Of a stretch of DNA of 64,000 nucleotides, positions 11,281 to 23,267 are shown in pieces; position 1 is the first letter of the stretch, and each line of letters opens with the position of its first letter. This DNA comes from Bremia lactucae. Its lineage: Eukaryota; Oomycota; Peronosporomycetes; Peronosporales; Peronosporaceae. The stretch covers positions 1,939,617-2,003,616 of the forward strand of contig NC_090615.1 in the NCBI RefSeq assembly GCF_004359215.1. The letters are read 5' to 3'. The notes beneath the pieces were generated by a model that had not been told where the DNA came from, made no database searches, and saw nothing but the letters and a program-made list of their open reading frames with translations. Both the position numbers and the translations under genes were made by a program.

Positions 11281-11440
11281 TTAATAATGGCTTTTAGGTA
11301 ATGTTCACAACCCAAACCGGTGCAATGCGAGCCGCCGGTCAATATCTTTGACGACGGTTTTCCGACAGCGATTGTCCGACGGCAGACATTCTAGAAGGTT
11401 CTAGAGCTACAGGCTTAAGAGTAGCAGTTGTGAACTAAGG
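11281..11440 (+). repeat. Truncated C1-family LTR
   Basis: First ~160 bp of a C1 LTR (TAGGTAATGTTCACAACCC...GTGAACTAAGG) joined to the middle of a gag. The 3' part of the LTR, the primer site and the gag start have been deleted. Confidence 0.72.
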
Positions 11441-14400
11441 AGGACGTAGCTGTTTGCTTCGCAGTCTGCCCAAGAGCTACAAAACGTCGTACTCTATCTA
11501 GAGATGAGCAATGCCGAACTACTTTCGCAAGATGTTGTAACTATGCTTTCGAATATGCACATCAAGCCCACGGCGAGAATGAGAATTTAGCAAAGGCTTT
11601 AAACAAAGACCCTGAATCTCGTTAGCGCACGTACTGCGGAAAATTGGGGCACGCTCTTGACAAGCGCTGGACCAAGTAAGAAGATAAAATCGAAGGCCAA
11701 GGCGCGGCGGCAACGGCCGATGACGCGGGGCCAGCAATATTCAGTGGAGAAACAACAATGATACCTACGATTACGATCGGGTGGCGTTTGCTGCTTCGCT
11801 GGAATGTGGAATGACGACGGGCAACAACATGTTCGGGATATGAACGTTCGACAGCGGCGCAACGCACCACATATGCAACGACAATGCAAAGTTCGTCCAG
11901 TTTATTGAGTGTGATGAAGGTGGCGTGTCAGTAGCCGACGGCAACATGGCGTCTATCAAGGGTGTTGGCACCGTCGTGGAACATGTAATATTTCGTGATG
12001 AGAATATGAGCCATATTGAAATTAAGAACACTTTGTACGTCCCAGATATGAGCAAATTTTTTCTTTCGGGGCCTCAAATCAACAGGTATGGCAAGTTTCA
12101 AGTGGTGTTTGGTGGTGCCGAAATGCGCGTTTCAGGAGTGTAATAATAACCAAATTTCGACTAAGTAAAAAATGCCTCGCACTTGGTGATCAATATCAAA
12201 TATAAGTACTCGCTAATACATGTTCACGAGGCAGAGGTAACACATTATTTCGAATCTGCTATTATGTCAATCTAGTATCGAGTGCCTTTGGTCTGGATCC
12301 CTTCGCGAGAAGCTCCATCAAATGCGGCGACGAAAACAAAGACGCTTGATCTGCACGCGCATTTGGGTCACGCTCCAGTCCAAGTGTTGCGCAAAATGGT
12401 TAACATGAATATGATCAAGGATGTAAGTCTACCAATGACATCGGATTCGCCTAGTAGTCAACAAGGAAAAATTGATCAAAACCGTTCCCCATCAACCGCG
12501 ACAAGCGTCATTATGACACCTTCGAGCTGCTTCATTTCGACATTTCCGGTCCTATGAAGCAAGAATCACTTGGGATTAGCAAGTCTTTGTTACATATTGT
12601 TAATGAAGCCAGCGGATGTATGAAGGGGTGTTGCGTGCGAGCCAAATCGGACATTGAAGGCCACATCAGGACTACATCATAAAAATTTACACACAGTTTG
12701 CCAAGAAGGTTAAGTTGTACAGCACGATGGAGCTCGTGAGCTCAAGACAAGCTCGATCAAGACTTTCTACGAAGATGAGGGTAGTGAGCAGCAACCAACA
12801 GTTCCATGCTGTTGCTTGCTGCTCAATACCCTCATCGCGCTCACTAGAATAAAGAGGCAGAAGAGCGTGCTATTCGGACGATTTTACATCGGATGGAGTA
12901 TGCTAAATCATGCCATGTTTGACAAGTGCTTCTGGGCTAAAGCAGCAGTGACAGCAATCTACGTCAAGAATTGAATGCCGTCGCTGTAAGTCTAGTATAA
13001 GAATCCCTGTGAAACTGTACAGGAGTCGAAGCCAAGTGTAAAACACATGCGTGTACTTCGCTACGGGACGTCCAATCTGACTCAAACAAAAGCGACTCAA
13101 GCGGGATCCTAAAGCCCGAGTTGGAATTTTCCTAGGTTACAAAGAAGCTTCGAAGGCTTATCGAGTCTATGATATCCATACAGGACAAATTGCTATAAAT
13201 CATGATGTGAACTTTGATGAGTCCGTGTTCGGGTTTCTGTCGACAAGCTTGGACGGAGATGTCGATGATTTTGACTTTAAAGATCTCGATATCGACGATT
13301 GTGCTGTTCTAGAACCGGAGTACAAGCAGACAAGAAAGCGAAAGAGTCACTCAAGTATAAAAAAATATTATACAAGAAAATTACGAGCCGTTCGATACAA
13401 AAATGATCTTGTAGAAGCAAGTGCGCCGTCTAATTCTTGCACGGAAGAAGATGAAGAAAATATTGATGGCCAAGATGACGAAACTGCTTCTCTTGTCCTT
13501 TAGCGTGCAAGTGACAATGCCGTTGAAGGATCGACCGAATTCAGAGCCGAAGTCCTTTCAAGAAGCGGCGAATGGACCGCAGCAATTTCACTGGCGCAAA
13601 GCAATTCGTATGGAGCTCGAGTCCATGCGTCTTCGTGGTGTGTTTCGTGCTGCCAAGCTGCCAAATATGACTAACGTGCAATCGGTACCAATTAGTGTTT
13701 AAGGTCAAGCGCAGAGCGGGTGAGTCTATTGAGAATACAAGGCTCGCCTCGTGGCAAAGGGTTTCAAGCAGAATTACGGCATTGATACACTGAAACATTC
13801 TGGACGGTTATCAAGTACGTGATTTTGCGAATGGTGATCGCCATAAAGTACCGTACTTGTATTATTTTAATTGGCCTCTCGACCAGCGTAATGTGGCAAT
13901 GCATTTTTGTATGGGATTATAAAGGAGCAAGTCTATTGCGAGGTCCCCGAAGGAGTCCAACTTGAGGATGGTTTTGATTGTTTCGAACTAGTCAAGGCCA
14001 TCTACGGACTCAAGCAAGCGTCGCTTGTGGAATGATACGTTTGATGAGTTCATATGCTCTATTGGCTTCATGTATCAGCATTCGACCCGTGTCTATATCT
14101 CTAACGTTTGACAGACATTGCGTGCTTGTGCTGGTCTACGCGGACGATGGGCTGGTTACTAGACGCTCGCATAAATTGGTCCCACGTACCAATAAGGATC
14201 TCAAGACACGCTTCGAGATGACGGACAGTGACAAGCGTGCATTCGACCTCTGCATCGAGCTGATCTTCAACCTATACGGCAGCTTGACGATGTGCCAACG
14301 CCGCTACGTGGGCGATTTTCCCAAACGTTTTGGTATGAACGAAAGAAAAACTGCAGTCAGTCCGGTTGATATGAGCTCCCGGCTGCTTTCACCTGATGCA

Positions 14401-15136
14401 TCAACCAAGGTGATTTCTTCATTTGCGAAGCTGTTTGTGATGAAGTGCACAGACTGCTTCGAAAATAAAGAGTTCACCTTGGTTGCTGCATGACTTTGAA
14501 GCATCTAACGACTGCAATGCGTTCAGACATTGCGTTTGCTGCCAGTTATGTATCACGCTTCATAAAGAATACCCAAGAAGAACACAGAGTTGCGGTCAAG
14601 CATATCTTCGCTATTTACAAGGCACCAAGACACATGGTATCTGTTACAAGCCAAGCGATAAGATTGTTTTTTGCGGATACTCTGACGCAGACTGGGTTGG
14701 AGATCTTGCTGACGCAAGTCGACTTCGGGCTACACGTTCATGTTACTGAGTGCACCCTCAAGTTGGGGCAGCAAGAAGCAATCAAGCGTGTATACATTGC
14801 GCTTAATCTGGTAATCCGAGAAGGCAATGGATTCATCGCCTGCTTTGTGAAAATTTAGCAGCTGGCGGTTGCGCTTCTCCCGAGCTTGTGATACAAGCAG
14901 ACAATCGGTCATGCATCAAGATGACAAAGAATCCTCTTAATCAAGGTCGCCAAAACAAATTGACCTCAAGAACCACAACATTGGTGACGAGATCAAGCGT
15001 AGTGAAGTAAAGGTCAAATATTGCGAAACTTCGATAATGCTCGCGGACATTTTGACTAAAGCGCTACACGGTCCGCGCCATAAAGAGCTCACAACAGCAC
15101 TTAACATTCAAGGGAGTTCGCATTGAGGGGACGTAT
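11441..15136 (+). pseudogene. C1-3 copia Gag-Pol, broken
   Basis: Gag from mid-UBN2 at about 11450, knuckle YCGKLGH near 11634. The protease keeps FDSGATHHICND (DSGATHH 11850-11870) in a frame running to 12143. GAG-pre-integrase is at 12330-12420 (LHAHLGHAPVQVLRKM). Integrase (12500-13200) contains a snap-back duplication at 12774-12836. The linker frame 13207-13503 is open. RT is at 13560-14250, with YADD at 14137-14148 in place of YVDD. RNase H extends to ~15110 and a polypurine-like TTGAGGGGACGTAT precedes the LTR at 15137. Several frameshifts make it non-functional. Confidence 0.8.
12774..12836. repeat. Snap-back inverted duplication in C1-3 integrase
   Basis: 28-bp arms 12774-12801 and 12809-12836 (GATGAGGGTAGTGAGC.../...GCTCAATACCCTCATC) with a 7-base loop and two mismatches. 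The right arm replaces coding that in sister copies continues into the VPYAHQTN-like segment, so it arose as a local inverted copy. Confidence 0.85.
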
Positions 15137-15384
15137 TGAGGGTTATGGGTTTCAGGTAATGTACACAACATAACCGGTCCAACCCAACCGTGGCTTAACA
15201 TAGCATTACTTATATTGAAGTTTGAGTAAGCAACTACGAGAAGTAAAGGTGTAAGCCCCCAATAGATCAATCACTTCGAAATTACTTCCTCTCTTATAAG
15301 TGTCTTCGCAACTTTGCACAGACTCTTTGCTTCGGTTCTTCTTCTCTCTTCGCCTTCGTTACACTTCGCCTTCAGAAACCAACA
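15137..15384 (+). repeat. 3' LTR of copia C1-3
   Basis: 248-bp LTR, TGAGGGTTATGGG...AAACCAACA. The purine-rich TTGAGGGGACGTAT lies just before it and RNase H coding just upstream. Confidence 0.8.
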
Positions 15385-17115
15385 CTTACCGGTACTAGCC
15401 TAATCCGGTCAAGTCACTCGACTCGACACTTGCAGACACTTGTACACCGAGTTTGCTCAGAAGCACACAAACTTGCGTCGCTGGAATCGGCTTTGATGTC
15501 GAGAGTAGAGCCATACTCCAATACCACTTGGATATCCCCCACCTTTCCGCGCTCAAAATGATAGCGGATATCAATGTGCTTGGTGCGTATGTGAAACGTA
15601 GGATTCTTGGCGAACGCGATCGAACCTCGGTTGTCCTTATAGATCTTGACCGCATCGTTTCTCGACATCTCACCGAGCTCACACAAGAACGGTAAAAGCC
15701 ACACCGCTTCTTTTGCTACTTTTGACAACGCCATGTATTCGGCTTCCGTCGATGGAAGTGCCACCGTGCGCTACTTCTTGCCTGCCTTTTCTGATTCATT
15801 CGCCGTTCACCAAAACAGCATAATTACTTGTGCTTCTTCTTGGCGCTGTGTCTCCAGCCCAGTTCGCATTGGAATAGCCTTAAAGTCCCTCGTCACTTGA
15901 TGCTTGAAACTTTATACAATGCAATTTGTGCCTGTGCATATACCTGATACTCAAGCGCTCAAACTTGAGCGCTTGACAGTGTGTCGGACATGGATCTGAA
16001 GCAAATTGACTGAGCGATGTCGGGTCGTGTGCCTACCATAAGGTACACTAGACAGCCGACAGCATTCAATATGGCACCCCAGCAATGCTCTCGTTATGCT
16101 TGCAACCTCCTTCAGACATGAGCTTTGTCAACTTGAGTCCCGGGTTCTGAGGCGTCCTGACGGGTTTACTGCTCTCCATCTTGAAATTGCTCAAAATAGC
16201 GCAAGCGAACTTTGTCTGCCGCATCGTCGGAGTCCCACTTCCTATATCTTGCCCAATCTCGATTCCAAGAAAGTACTTGAGCTGACCATGCCGGCCATCT
16301 CAAAACGCTTGCAAAGTATAGTCCTTTGTTTCTTCGAGCATCTTGTCGGCTCTGCTAGCCAAAATCAAGTCATCGACGGAGAGTGCAACGAAGATCATAC
16401 ATTGGCCATCTCACTTCATGTAGACGGAGTGGTCGGTTTTGCACTTCTTGAACGCATGCCGTAGCATTATTCATTGAGAATCTTTTTTCACATGCGAGGC
16501 AACTGCTTAAGCCCGCGCAATGATCGTTACGGTTTGCACACATAGTCTGTACGGAGCGTATCACTGAAGCCATCTGGCTGCGTCATGTAGATATTCTCGT
16601 CGAGCTGGCCATTGAGGAACGATATCTTCACGTCCATGTAAGGACAGTGAGCCCGTACTTGGAAGCCAAACTGAGCAGAATTCGGCTCGATGCAAACTTG
16701 GCCACAGGCGCAAAAGTATCTTTGTAGTCATTACCAAACTTCTGTGCAAAGCCTTTGGCCACTAGACGCGCCATGTACGCTCCTCTTTACCATCTTAATT
16801 TTCCTTGACGCGAATCACTTATTGATTGCCAATTGGCTTGCGTCTTTTCGGTAGCGCCGCAGCGTCTAAGTCTTGTTATTTTAAAGTAATTCCATTTTTC
16901 GAGCTGCATGCTTCTTGCCACTTGGCTGCAGCGCTGGATTCCATCGCCGACTTGAACGTGGTCGGCATTTCTCCCACTAAATTCACAACGTACGCAGCCT
17001 CAAAATCTTGTGCCGTAGCAGACATTTTTACCAGTGGCTGGCATCGGCTATGTCGCTTAGGCGTTAGTATCTCGGGTACTTTTTCGAGCGATTGAGTCCT
17101 CTGGTGCTGCTAATA
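15385..17115 (-). pseudogene. C2-2 copia RT-RNase H, broken
   Basis: Minus-strand copia. RNase H is in one open 117-codon frame (15414-15764, STEAEYMALSKVAKEAVWL...HIDIRYHFE). RT is at 15800-16800, whose active site still reads SVDDLILAS near 16350-16380, so the catalytic Asp pair is kept. The linker and RT start (AQDFEAAYVV-like, SAMESSAAAKW-like) are at 16900-17060. A short LTR remnant (15385-15421) adjoins the C1-3 LTR. One or more frameshifts lie in RT. The integrase/protease part has been replaced by the block at 17120-17442. Confidence 0.75.
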
Positions 17116-17119
17116 AAAT

Positions 17120-17283
17120 GTATACTTGATCGATTAATGGAAAAATGTAAAGTAAATATATTATGGTCCTGAGTCGTAATTTCTATGTCTACCTCTTAGC
17201 CGATCATTATTTTTGAGCTTCTATAACCTTCTAGATGCTTTTAATGACGTCATCGTAATGACGTCACACCCACCGTCGACCAA
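17120..17283 (-). repeat. C2-type LTR fragment inside C2-2
   Basis: About 160 bp matching the C2-1 LTR in the same sense (TAAAGTAAATATATTATGGTCCT...AATGACGTCA). It lacks both termini. With 17284-17442 it fills the place where C2-2 should have integrase and protease. Confidence 0.65.
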
Positions 17284-17442
17284 CCGCCATCGCTCTTCGT
17301 TGTGACAACGGCGGTGAATACACATCTCGTGAAATGGACATGTTCTGCAAGCGCCGTGGTATTGATCAAAAGTTCACGCCAATCTACACTCCGCAACGGA
17401 ATGCGGTAGTAGTGGAATGCGCACGATGCATTCTTGAGCGAT
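17284..17442 (+). pseudogene. Opposite-strand copia integrase scrap
   Basis: Plus-strand integrase core of a C2 copy: CDNGGEYTS, then FCKRRGIDQKFTPIYTPQ, then VECARCILE. The flanking copia text is on the minus strand. In the family this stretch carries the second catalytic Asp (in DNGG) and leads towards the catalytic Glu. It is about 50 codons long and truncated on both sides. Confidence 0.7.
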
Positions 17443-17925
17443 TACTACGTCATCTTCGCTGACCGTACCATTCACTGCGTCGAGCTGCTCCGCCAACGTC
17501 TTGAGCCGAATAGTGTGCTCCAACCCTTCGTCGTCTTCCTCCATATTGGCCTTAAAGAAACGTCGACAAAGAAAGAGCTTATCAGCTAAGCTCTTCTTCT
17601 CGAAGTGCCCCTTTAATCTTGACCATGCATCAAACGCTTCACTTGCCGACCGGACCAGGGGCAGCTGCGAATCCTTCATCGCGAGACAGATCATCGCCAA
17701 TGCGTTACGAGACTTCCATTTGAAAGTCGAATGGTCCAATATATTCGTGCAGTGCTCAATTTTGATCTCCCCACTTCCCACAGGCGCCTCTCCTTCAGCA
17801 CCATTCGCATCTTGAGCTTCAGGTGTGAAGTAATGTATCATCGAATTTATTGATTCGGTTTGGCGTAGAGGCGTCCATGCGACAGTCCTGGGTAGGGAAG
17901 GCAGAGTCAGCGGGGTTGGGCTCAT
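17443..17925 (-). pseudogene. C2-2 copia Gag N-terminal region
   Basis: Minus-strand frame starting M-S-P-T-P-L at 17925, inside the primer-binding site. It contains the Gag helices typical of copia (AWSRLKGHFEKKSLADKL, LCRRFFKANMEE). It ends at about 17443 (VSEDDVV), where the plus-strand integrase scrap begins. The open frame over ~160 codons makes it one of the better-preserved gag pieces here. Role in the family: capsid assembly around the RNA. Confidence 0.75.
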
Positions 17926-17933
17926 AACCTGTC
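17917..17933 (-). promoter_or_regulatory. Primer-binding site of C2-2 (Met-tRNA half type)
   Basis: The minus strand reads GGTTATGAGCCCAACCCC next to the LTR. It is complementary to a Met-tRNA anticodon arm and contains the gag ATG. It is better preserved than the site at 6446. Confidence 0.6.
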
Positions 17934-18220
17934 AGAAAAAGTCGTTTGAGTGCTAGATGACAAAATGCAAATGTTGAAGGTTTTTAGTTCGCAAACAATT
18001 TGCTACCTTTAAGCCTACAGGATACTTTACTGGATTTATTAGCTGGCTATGTCCATTCTAGCCATCCGCTTCTACTACGTAGAAATCCCATTTTGAAGTT
18101 GATCATCGCCAATCTTAAAGCTGATTATCACCCATCTTGAAGTTTATCATCGATTCTTCGCAGAACCATCTATTGTGCAGTCGCATGTAGAGGATCGCTG
18201 TCGTGCTATGTCAATGATCC
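17934..18220 (-). repeat. Probable 5' LTR of C2-2 with 22-bp tandem repeats
   Basis: Non-coding stretch right of the primer site, with a GACAAAATGCAAATGTT...TTTTTAGTTCGCAAAC block like the C2 LTR. It contains three adjacent 22-bp units at 18094-18159 (TTGAAGTTGATCATCG-like). The right edge is uncertain; RT coding of the next copy starts by 18235. Confidence 0.55.
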
Positions 18221-18228
18221 ACCGAACC

Positions 18229-20259
18229 TTACCGGTTTGTCTTGTGCATGTCGAAGCGCATTCTTAACAAAAGTCTTAGTTTGCACACATGATCCGGATG
18301 GACCGTATCAGTTAAGCCATCAGGCTGCAACATGTAGATGTCCTCGTCGAGCTGGCCGTTGAGGAGCGCTGTCTTCACGTCTATTTGATGGACAGTAAGT
18401 TCGTACTTTGCTGTCAAACTGAGCAGAATTCGGATTGATGTAAATTTGGCCACATGCTCAAACGTTTCTTTATAGTCGATGCCAAACTTCTGTGCAAAGC
18501 CTTTGGCCACTAGACGCGCCTTGTACCGCTTTACTTTACCATCTTGGTTCCTTGACGCTAACTACACATCGATTGTCAGTTGGGGTTTGCGTCCGTTCGG
18601 TAGCGGCACAAGCATCCAAGTCTTGATCTTTTGAAGCGATTCCATTTTCGAGTCGCATGCTTCTTTGTCACTTGGCTGCGGCGCTGAATTCCATCGCCGA
18701 CTTGAACGTGGTCGGCATTTGTCTCATCGAATTTACAACGTAGGCAGTTTCAAAATCTTGTGCCGTTGCAGACAATTCTTCCATCGATTGGTATTGACAG
18801 TGTCGCTTAGGCGTTGGCATTCGGCCTCTTTTTCGAGCGATGGAGTCCGCTGGTGCCGCTTGCTGCCAGGCTCCGTTTCTTGCTCCGCTCACATTCTTCA
18901 TTCTTGTGACCAGTTTCTTTGAGATGTGGAGAGCCAATTCATCAGCAACTAGAACGACAATCTCGATATGATGGCGGACGCATCTCCCACTGTCAAACAT
19001 GTCTTCCATAAATTTTGCCATTCGACTCACTAGTATACGGCCACTCTCAATCTCTTGGAAACGGTATGCTTTTTCATGTTCAGAGTAGCCGAGAAACCGA
19101 CAGCGTACCGATCGAGAGTCAAGCTTGCGACACTTTCCCTTTGGAACTGTCACAAATGTATGGCAGCCAAACACCTTTAGATTCGCCAGCAGTGGTTTCT
19201 TCCCGATCCAAACCTGATATGGTGACTTTTCCATACCAATTCCTCGCGTTGGACAGCGATTGCGAAGAAAGGTAGCGGTCATGACAGCTTCATCCCAATA
19301 CGTTCTTAGCAATCCAGCGTGCTTAGGCATGCATCGTGCGCATTTCATTAGAGTGCGATTTATTCTTTTTAGCCACCCCGTTCAGTTTCAGAGTGTAGGG
19401 TGGCGTGAACTTTTGCTCAATATCATAATTTGACCATTTCACCCGATGTGTATTCGCCACCATTGTCACATTGAAGAGCTTTGACAGCTTTGCCGGTGTG
19501 AATTTCAGCAAGCGCAACAAACTTGGCGAATTTCTCTGATACCTCTGACATGCTTCCTAGCAACGACACTGTAATAAAGTGCCAGTTACTATCGGTGAAG
19601 GTGACAAAGTACCGCTAACCGCTCATCACGACGAGCTTGCCACATTGGCTTCGTCAGTGCCAACGGGCGTCATGCATAACTTAAACAGCCCTTTACCCTC
19701 ACGGGATCCAAGCTTCCACTGCAATCGTGTTCCTTTTTAGCAAAGCATCCGTCGCTTTCTAAAGTGACCGGACCCACGCAGTAGTAAAGCGTACAACGGA
19801 TTAGAGGTTGCGCGATAACTTCGGAATATGCGAAACTACTCGTGGCGCCCTCTTCTTAGTTCCACATGGAGCATTCATGCACATTACAATGTCACCAGTC
19901 CCGATCGCCTGGGCGACACTGTCGTCTGCTAAGTGAACATCCACCGGAGAAATATCCTTGTAAATTTTCATCAACGTTTTCGAGTACGTCGTGTGCTACG
20001 TTGCACCCTAGTCGACCAGCCACAAGCAACTTTGCTAGTCTTGAAATGTCCACGTACCGAAAAAAGATATTCGTCAGAGTCCTCCTCACTGTGGCAGCTG
20101 CCGCTCTGGGGACTTGGTGATTCAATGCCTATACTTCCCACAGTAGTGACAGGCACTGCTGGCCTTGACCATTGCTTGGGTCCATTACGCCGTTCGTCGC
20201 CCGTTGTCATAAACACTTGTCCTTGCCCGTGCGCGGTTCCATCTAATGTAAAGATCAAG
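18229..20259 (-). pseudogene. C2-3 copia gag-end to RT-start, best-preserved frame 226 aa
   Basis: Minus-strand copia piece. The gag knuckle remnant CHYCGKYRH is near 20140. The protease (ATQHTTYSKTL, then DVHLADDSVAQAIGTGD) is at ~20030-19870. Integrase is at 19560-19010. The frame 19348-18668 is 226 codons without a stop: integrase C-terminus (CARCMPKHAGL..YWDEAV, LKVFGCHTFV, RCRFLGYSEHEKAY), linker and RT start (FETAYVV, PTTFKSAMEFSAAAK). RT continues to 18229 ([21 protein letters not shown]). The 5' side is cut by the LTR at 20260 and the 3' side near 18229. Confidence 0.8.
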
Positions 20260-20455
20260 TGAGCACTAGTTGTCAAAATGCAAAGTGAACATATTATGGT
20301 TCTTAGTTCTTAATCTGGGTTACCTCTAATCCAATCATTACCTAGAAAGCTTCTTGAACCTTCTCGAAGCTTATAATGACGTCTTCCCAATGACGTAATA
20401 CCTGCCGTTGGACAACCGCCGCTGGAAAACCACTTTCGGACAACCTCCATTGGAT
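20260..20455 (-). repeat. 3' LTR of C2-4, inner end worn
   Basis: Matches the C2-1 LTR over GCAAAGTGAACATATTATGG...AATGACGTCTTCCCAATGACG. It begins TGAGCACTAG. The inner end towards RNase H is shortened compared with C2-1. Confidence 0.7.
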
Positions 20456-23267
20456 TAGATAGCGATATGCCTAGTTTGGATCGAAGAGCGCTGAATTGAA
20501 TTGCAGAAATTGGCTTGGTCATAAGTTCTGCTAACATTTCGAGTGTAGGGCAGTACTTTAATACCACATGACCATCTTCGACCTTTTCAGGAACAAAATT
20601 GTATTGAATGTCGATGTACTTCGTGCGTTTGTAGAATCCGGGGTTCTTGGCCAACGCGGTTGCACCTGATTGTCTTCGTAAACCTTGACAGGATCATCGC
20701 TTGAGTCTTCGCCGAGTTCGCGCTTAAAAGCCTTGAGCCAAACTGCCTCTTGAGTAGCTTTTGATAATGCCATGTACTCAGCCTCAGTCGACAATAGTGC
20801 AACCGTCCGCTGTTTCTTACTGCGCCAGCTATGCACCCTTTGTTCAGCACAAACACGGATCCACTGGTACTTGACCTTTACTTGATGTCACGTGCCCAGT
20901 CGGCATCCGAGTAGCCTACCAATTCACCACAATAAGGTCCTGAAAATCGAAGTCCATGTGTCTTAGTCGCTTGCAAGTACCGAAATACACGCTTAAGGGC
21001 TTGCCAATGAGTCAGGCATGGATTGGCAGCATACTGACTTAAAGTTCCCACAGCGGCAGCAAGGTCAGGGCGAGTATAACCATCAGATACATTATTGCAA
21101 TAACAGCACTACGACACGGAACATTTTTCATCGTCTCATGATGCTTGCAGCCATCTTCACACATAGCCTTGATCAGGTTAATCCAATATCTTGAGGCGTT
21201 CTTATAGATTTGCAATCCTGCATGCCATACTTGGCTAAAATTGACTGCAGAAACTTGGTTTGCCACATTGACACATCACCAGACTCGTCATTTAGCTCGA
21301 CTTGCATTCAGAGACAGAATTTCAGCTCACCTAAGTCGGACATTACAGACTGCTCGCTCAAACCTCGCTTTGTCGCCTCAAGTAGCGCCATATTGCTGCA
21401 CGCAAGAATTAGATCGTTGACGTGGGTCACCACGAATATCATGGCCATTTCATCGCGCTTGACGTACACGCAATGGTCCATTCCACACTTGGTAAATCCA
21501 GTCTTGCACATGAACTCGTCAATTGTCTGGTTCCACATTCAAGGTGACTGCTTATGTCCATAGAGTGCACGCTCGAGCTTGCATAAATGATATGGATTCT
21601 TGGAGATGACAACACCTTCAGGCTCCTTCATGTAAATTTCTTTATCCAGTAGACCATTAAGAAACGCTGTCTTGACGTCCATCTGGTGTAGAATTATACC
21701 ATGCTAAGCCGCTATACTCAGAATAATCCGAATTGATGTAAACTTGGTCACCGGTCCGAATGTCTTCGCAAAGTCCACTTCGTACTTCTGCAAAACACCT
21801 TCTGCAACGAGGCGTACCTCGTATTGCCTGATCAGTCATTCAGCAGTTTTTCTTACCTTGAACACCCACTTGATGCTTCTAGCGTTTTGGCCGCGTGGCA
21901 GAACCACAAGCTTCCACGTCTCATTCTTCGCCAGCGATTCGAATTCAAAAAAAATGCGCACGCTTTTTTTCCACTTGCTGGCGTCGCTGGATTCCATAGC
22001 TGACATATACACTATCGGTATTTCTCTTAATAAATCCACCGCGAACGCATAGGTGTTTTCTTCTTCCTTATCGACGAAAGCAGAGCTGATATGTCTTCAA
22101 TAGGCCTTTGTTGACCTTGAGTCGGTCCTGGCGTCGCCTCACTTGCGCGACTGATACACCCATTTCAAGCGATTGAGCCCTCTGAAAGAAACGAGCATGC
22201 GTGTATTAAGGAAACAACTGTCCGGGGCATTTGGAGCGAATCAGACTCGTGTGTTTGCTCTTGTGATAGTAAAATTTCGGACGACTCTTCTTGCATGTCT
22301 TCATGGTTTTCTTCACTGTCAGCCACCGCAATTTCGCTGTGGAATTCGATTGACCTGCCAGGAGATTGTCCGCGATTCCCGCGTCGAAAGTGCTCTCCAT
22401 GAACTATTATCGCGACTTACGATAATCCGGCCCGTTGATAGTTGCTCGAACCGATACACTTTTTCGTACTTCAAATATCCAAGAAAACGGCACACACTTG
22501 CTAGTGGATCCATTTTAGAGGGCATCTCCTTTGAGAAGTGCACATACGCATGACAGCCAAATACCTCAAGAATTGCGATTTCTTCGTTCATTCCTCGTGT
22601 GAAGTCTTGAGCGAGCCTTGAGCACGAATTGGCAGACGATTATGGAAAAAGGCTGAAGTCATAAGTGCTTCACCCAGTACTCCTTGGTCAAACGATCATG
22701 CGCAATTATGCACCGTGCACATCCGACAAGGGTCCGGTTCATCCTTTCGGCCACACCGTTGAATTCAAAGGTATGCGGTCGTGTGAACTTCTGGTCAATG
22801 CCACGAGCGGCGCAGAAATTGACAAACTTAGCTGAATTGTAGTCACCGCCGTTGTCACTGCGAAGCACCTTGACGGAATTGCCGGTCATGTTCGCAAACT
22901 TGACAAAATGTTGAAGACCTCGAACTTGTTGCACATAAGATATACTGCGCAGTGTCGATACTTGTCATCGATGAAAGTAACAAAATACTTAATTTCGCCG
23001 AAAATGGAAGTCCTCATTGGTTCACACATTGCTATGGACGACGTCTAAAAGAGATATTGAGCGATCCTTTGAGGCAGGCTGAAACTTGATACGAGTTTGC
23101 TTTCCCAGCGAACAGCTTCCGCAAAGCTCCCACTGCTTGACTGACCCAATGTCGACACCGGTAGCAAAATTGTTTATAGCGATGGCATCTTGTCTGCCGT
23201 TACCAATGTATCCAAGACGGAAAGCCCAAAGAAATGAATTGAAATAGCCGCATTCTGAGGCTAGCAT
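20456..23267 (-). pseudogene. C2-4 copia integrase-RT-RNase H, broken
   Basis: Minus strand. RNase H is at 20860-20310 (LSTEAEYMALSKATQEAVWL). RT is at 22052-21040 with active site HVND at 21413-21424 (YVDD expected). Linker text (SAMESSDASKWKK) is near 21990. Integrase is at 22934-22206 and keeps LRSDNGGDYNSAKFV and NGVAERMNRTL, so the DDE residues of that part look intact. GAG-pre-integrase is at 23267-23022. Truncated at 23267 by a gypsy LTR. This copy is colinear with C2-1 and serves as reference for the inversion there. Confidence 0.8.
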
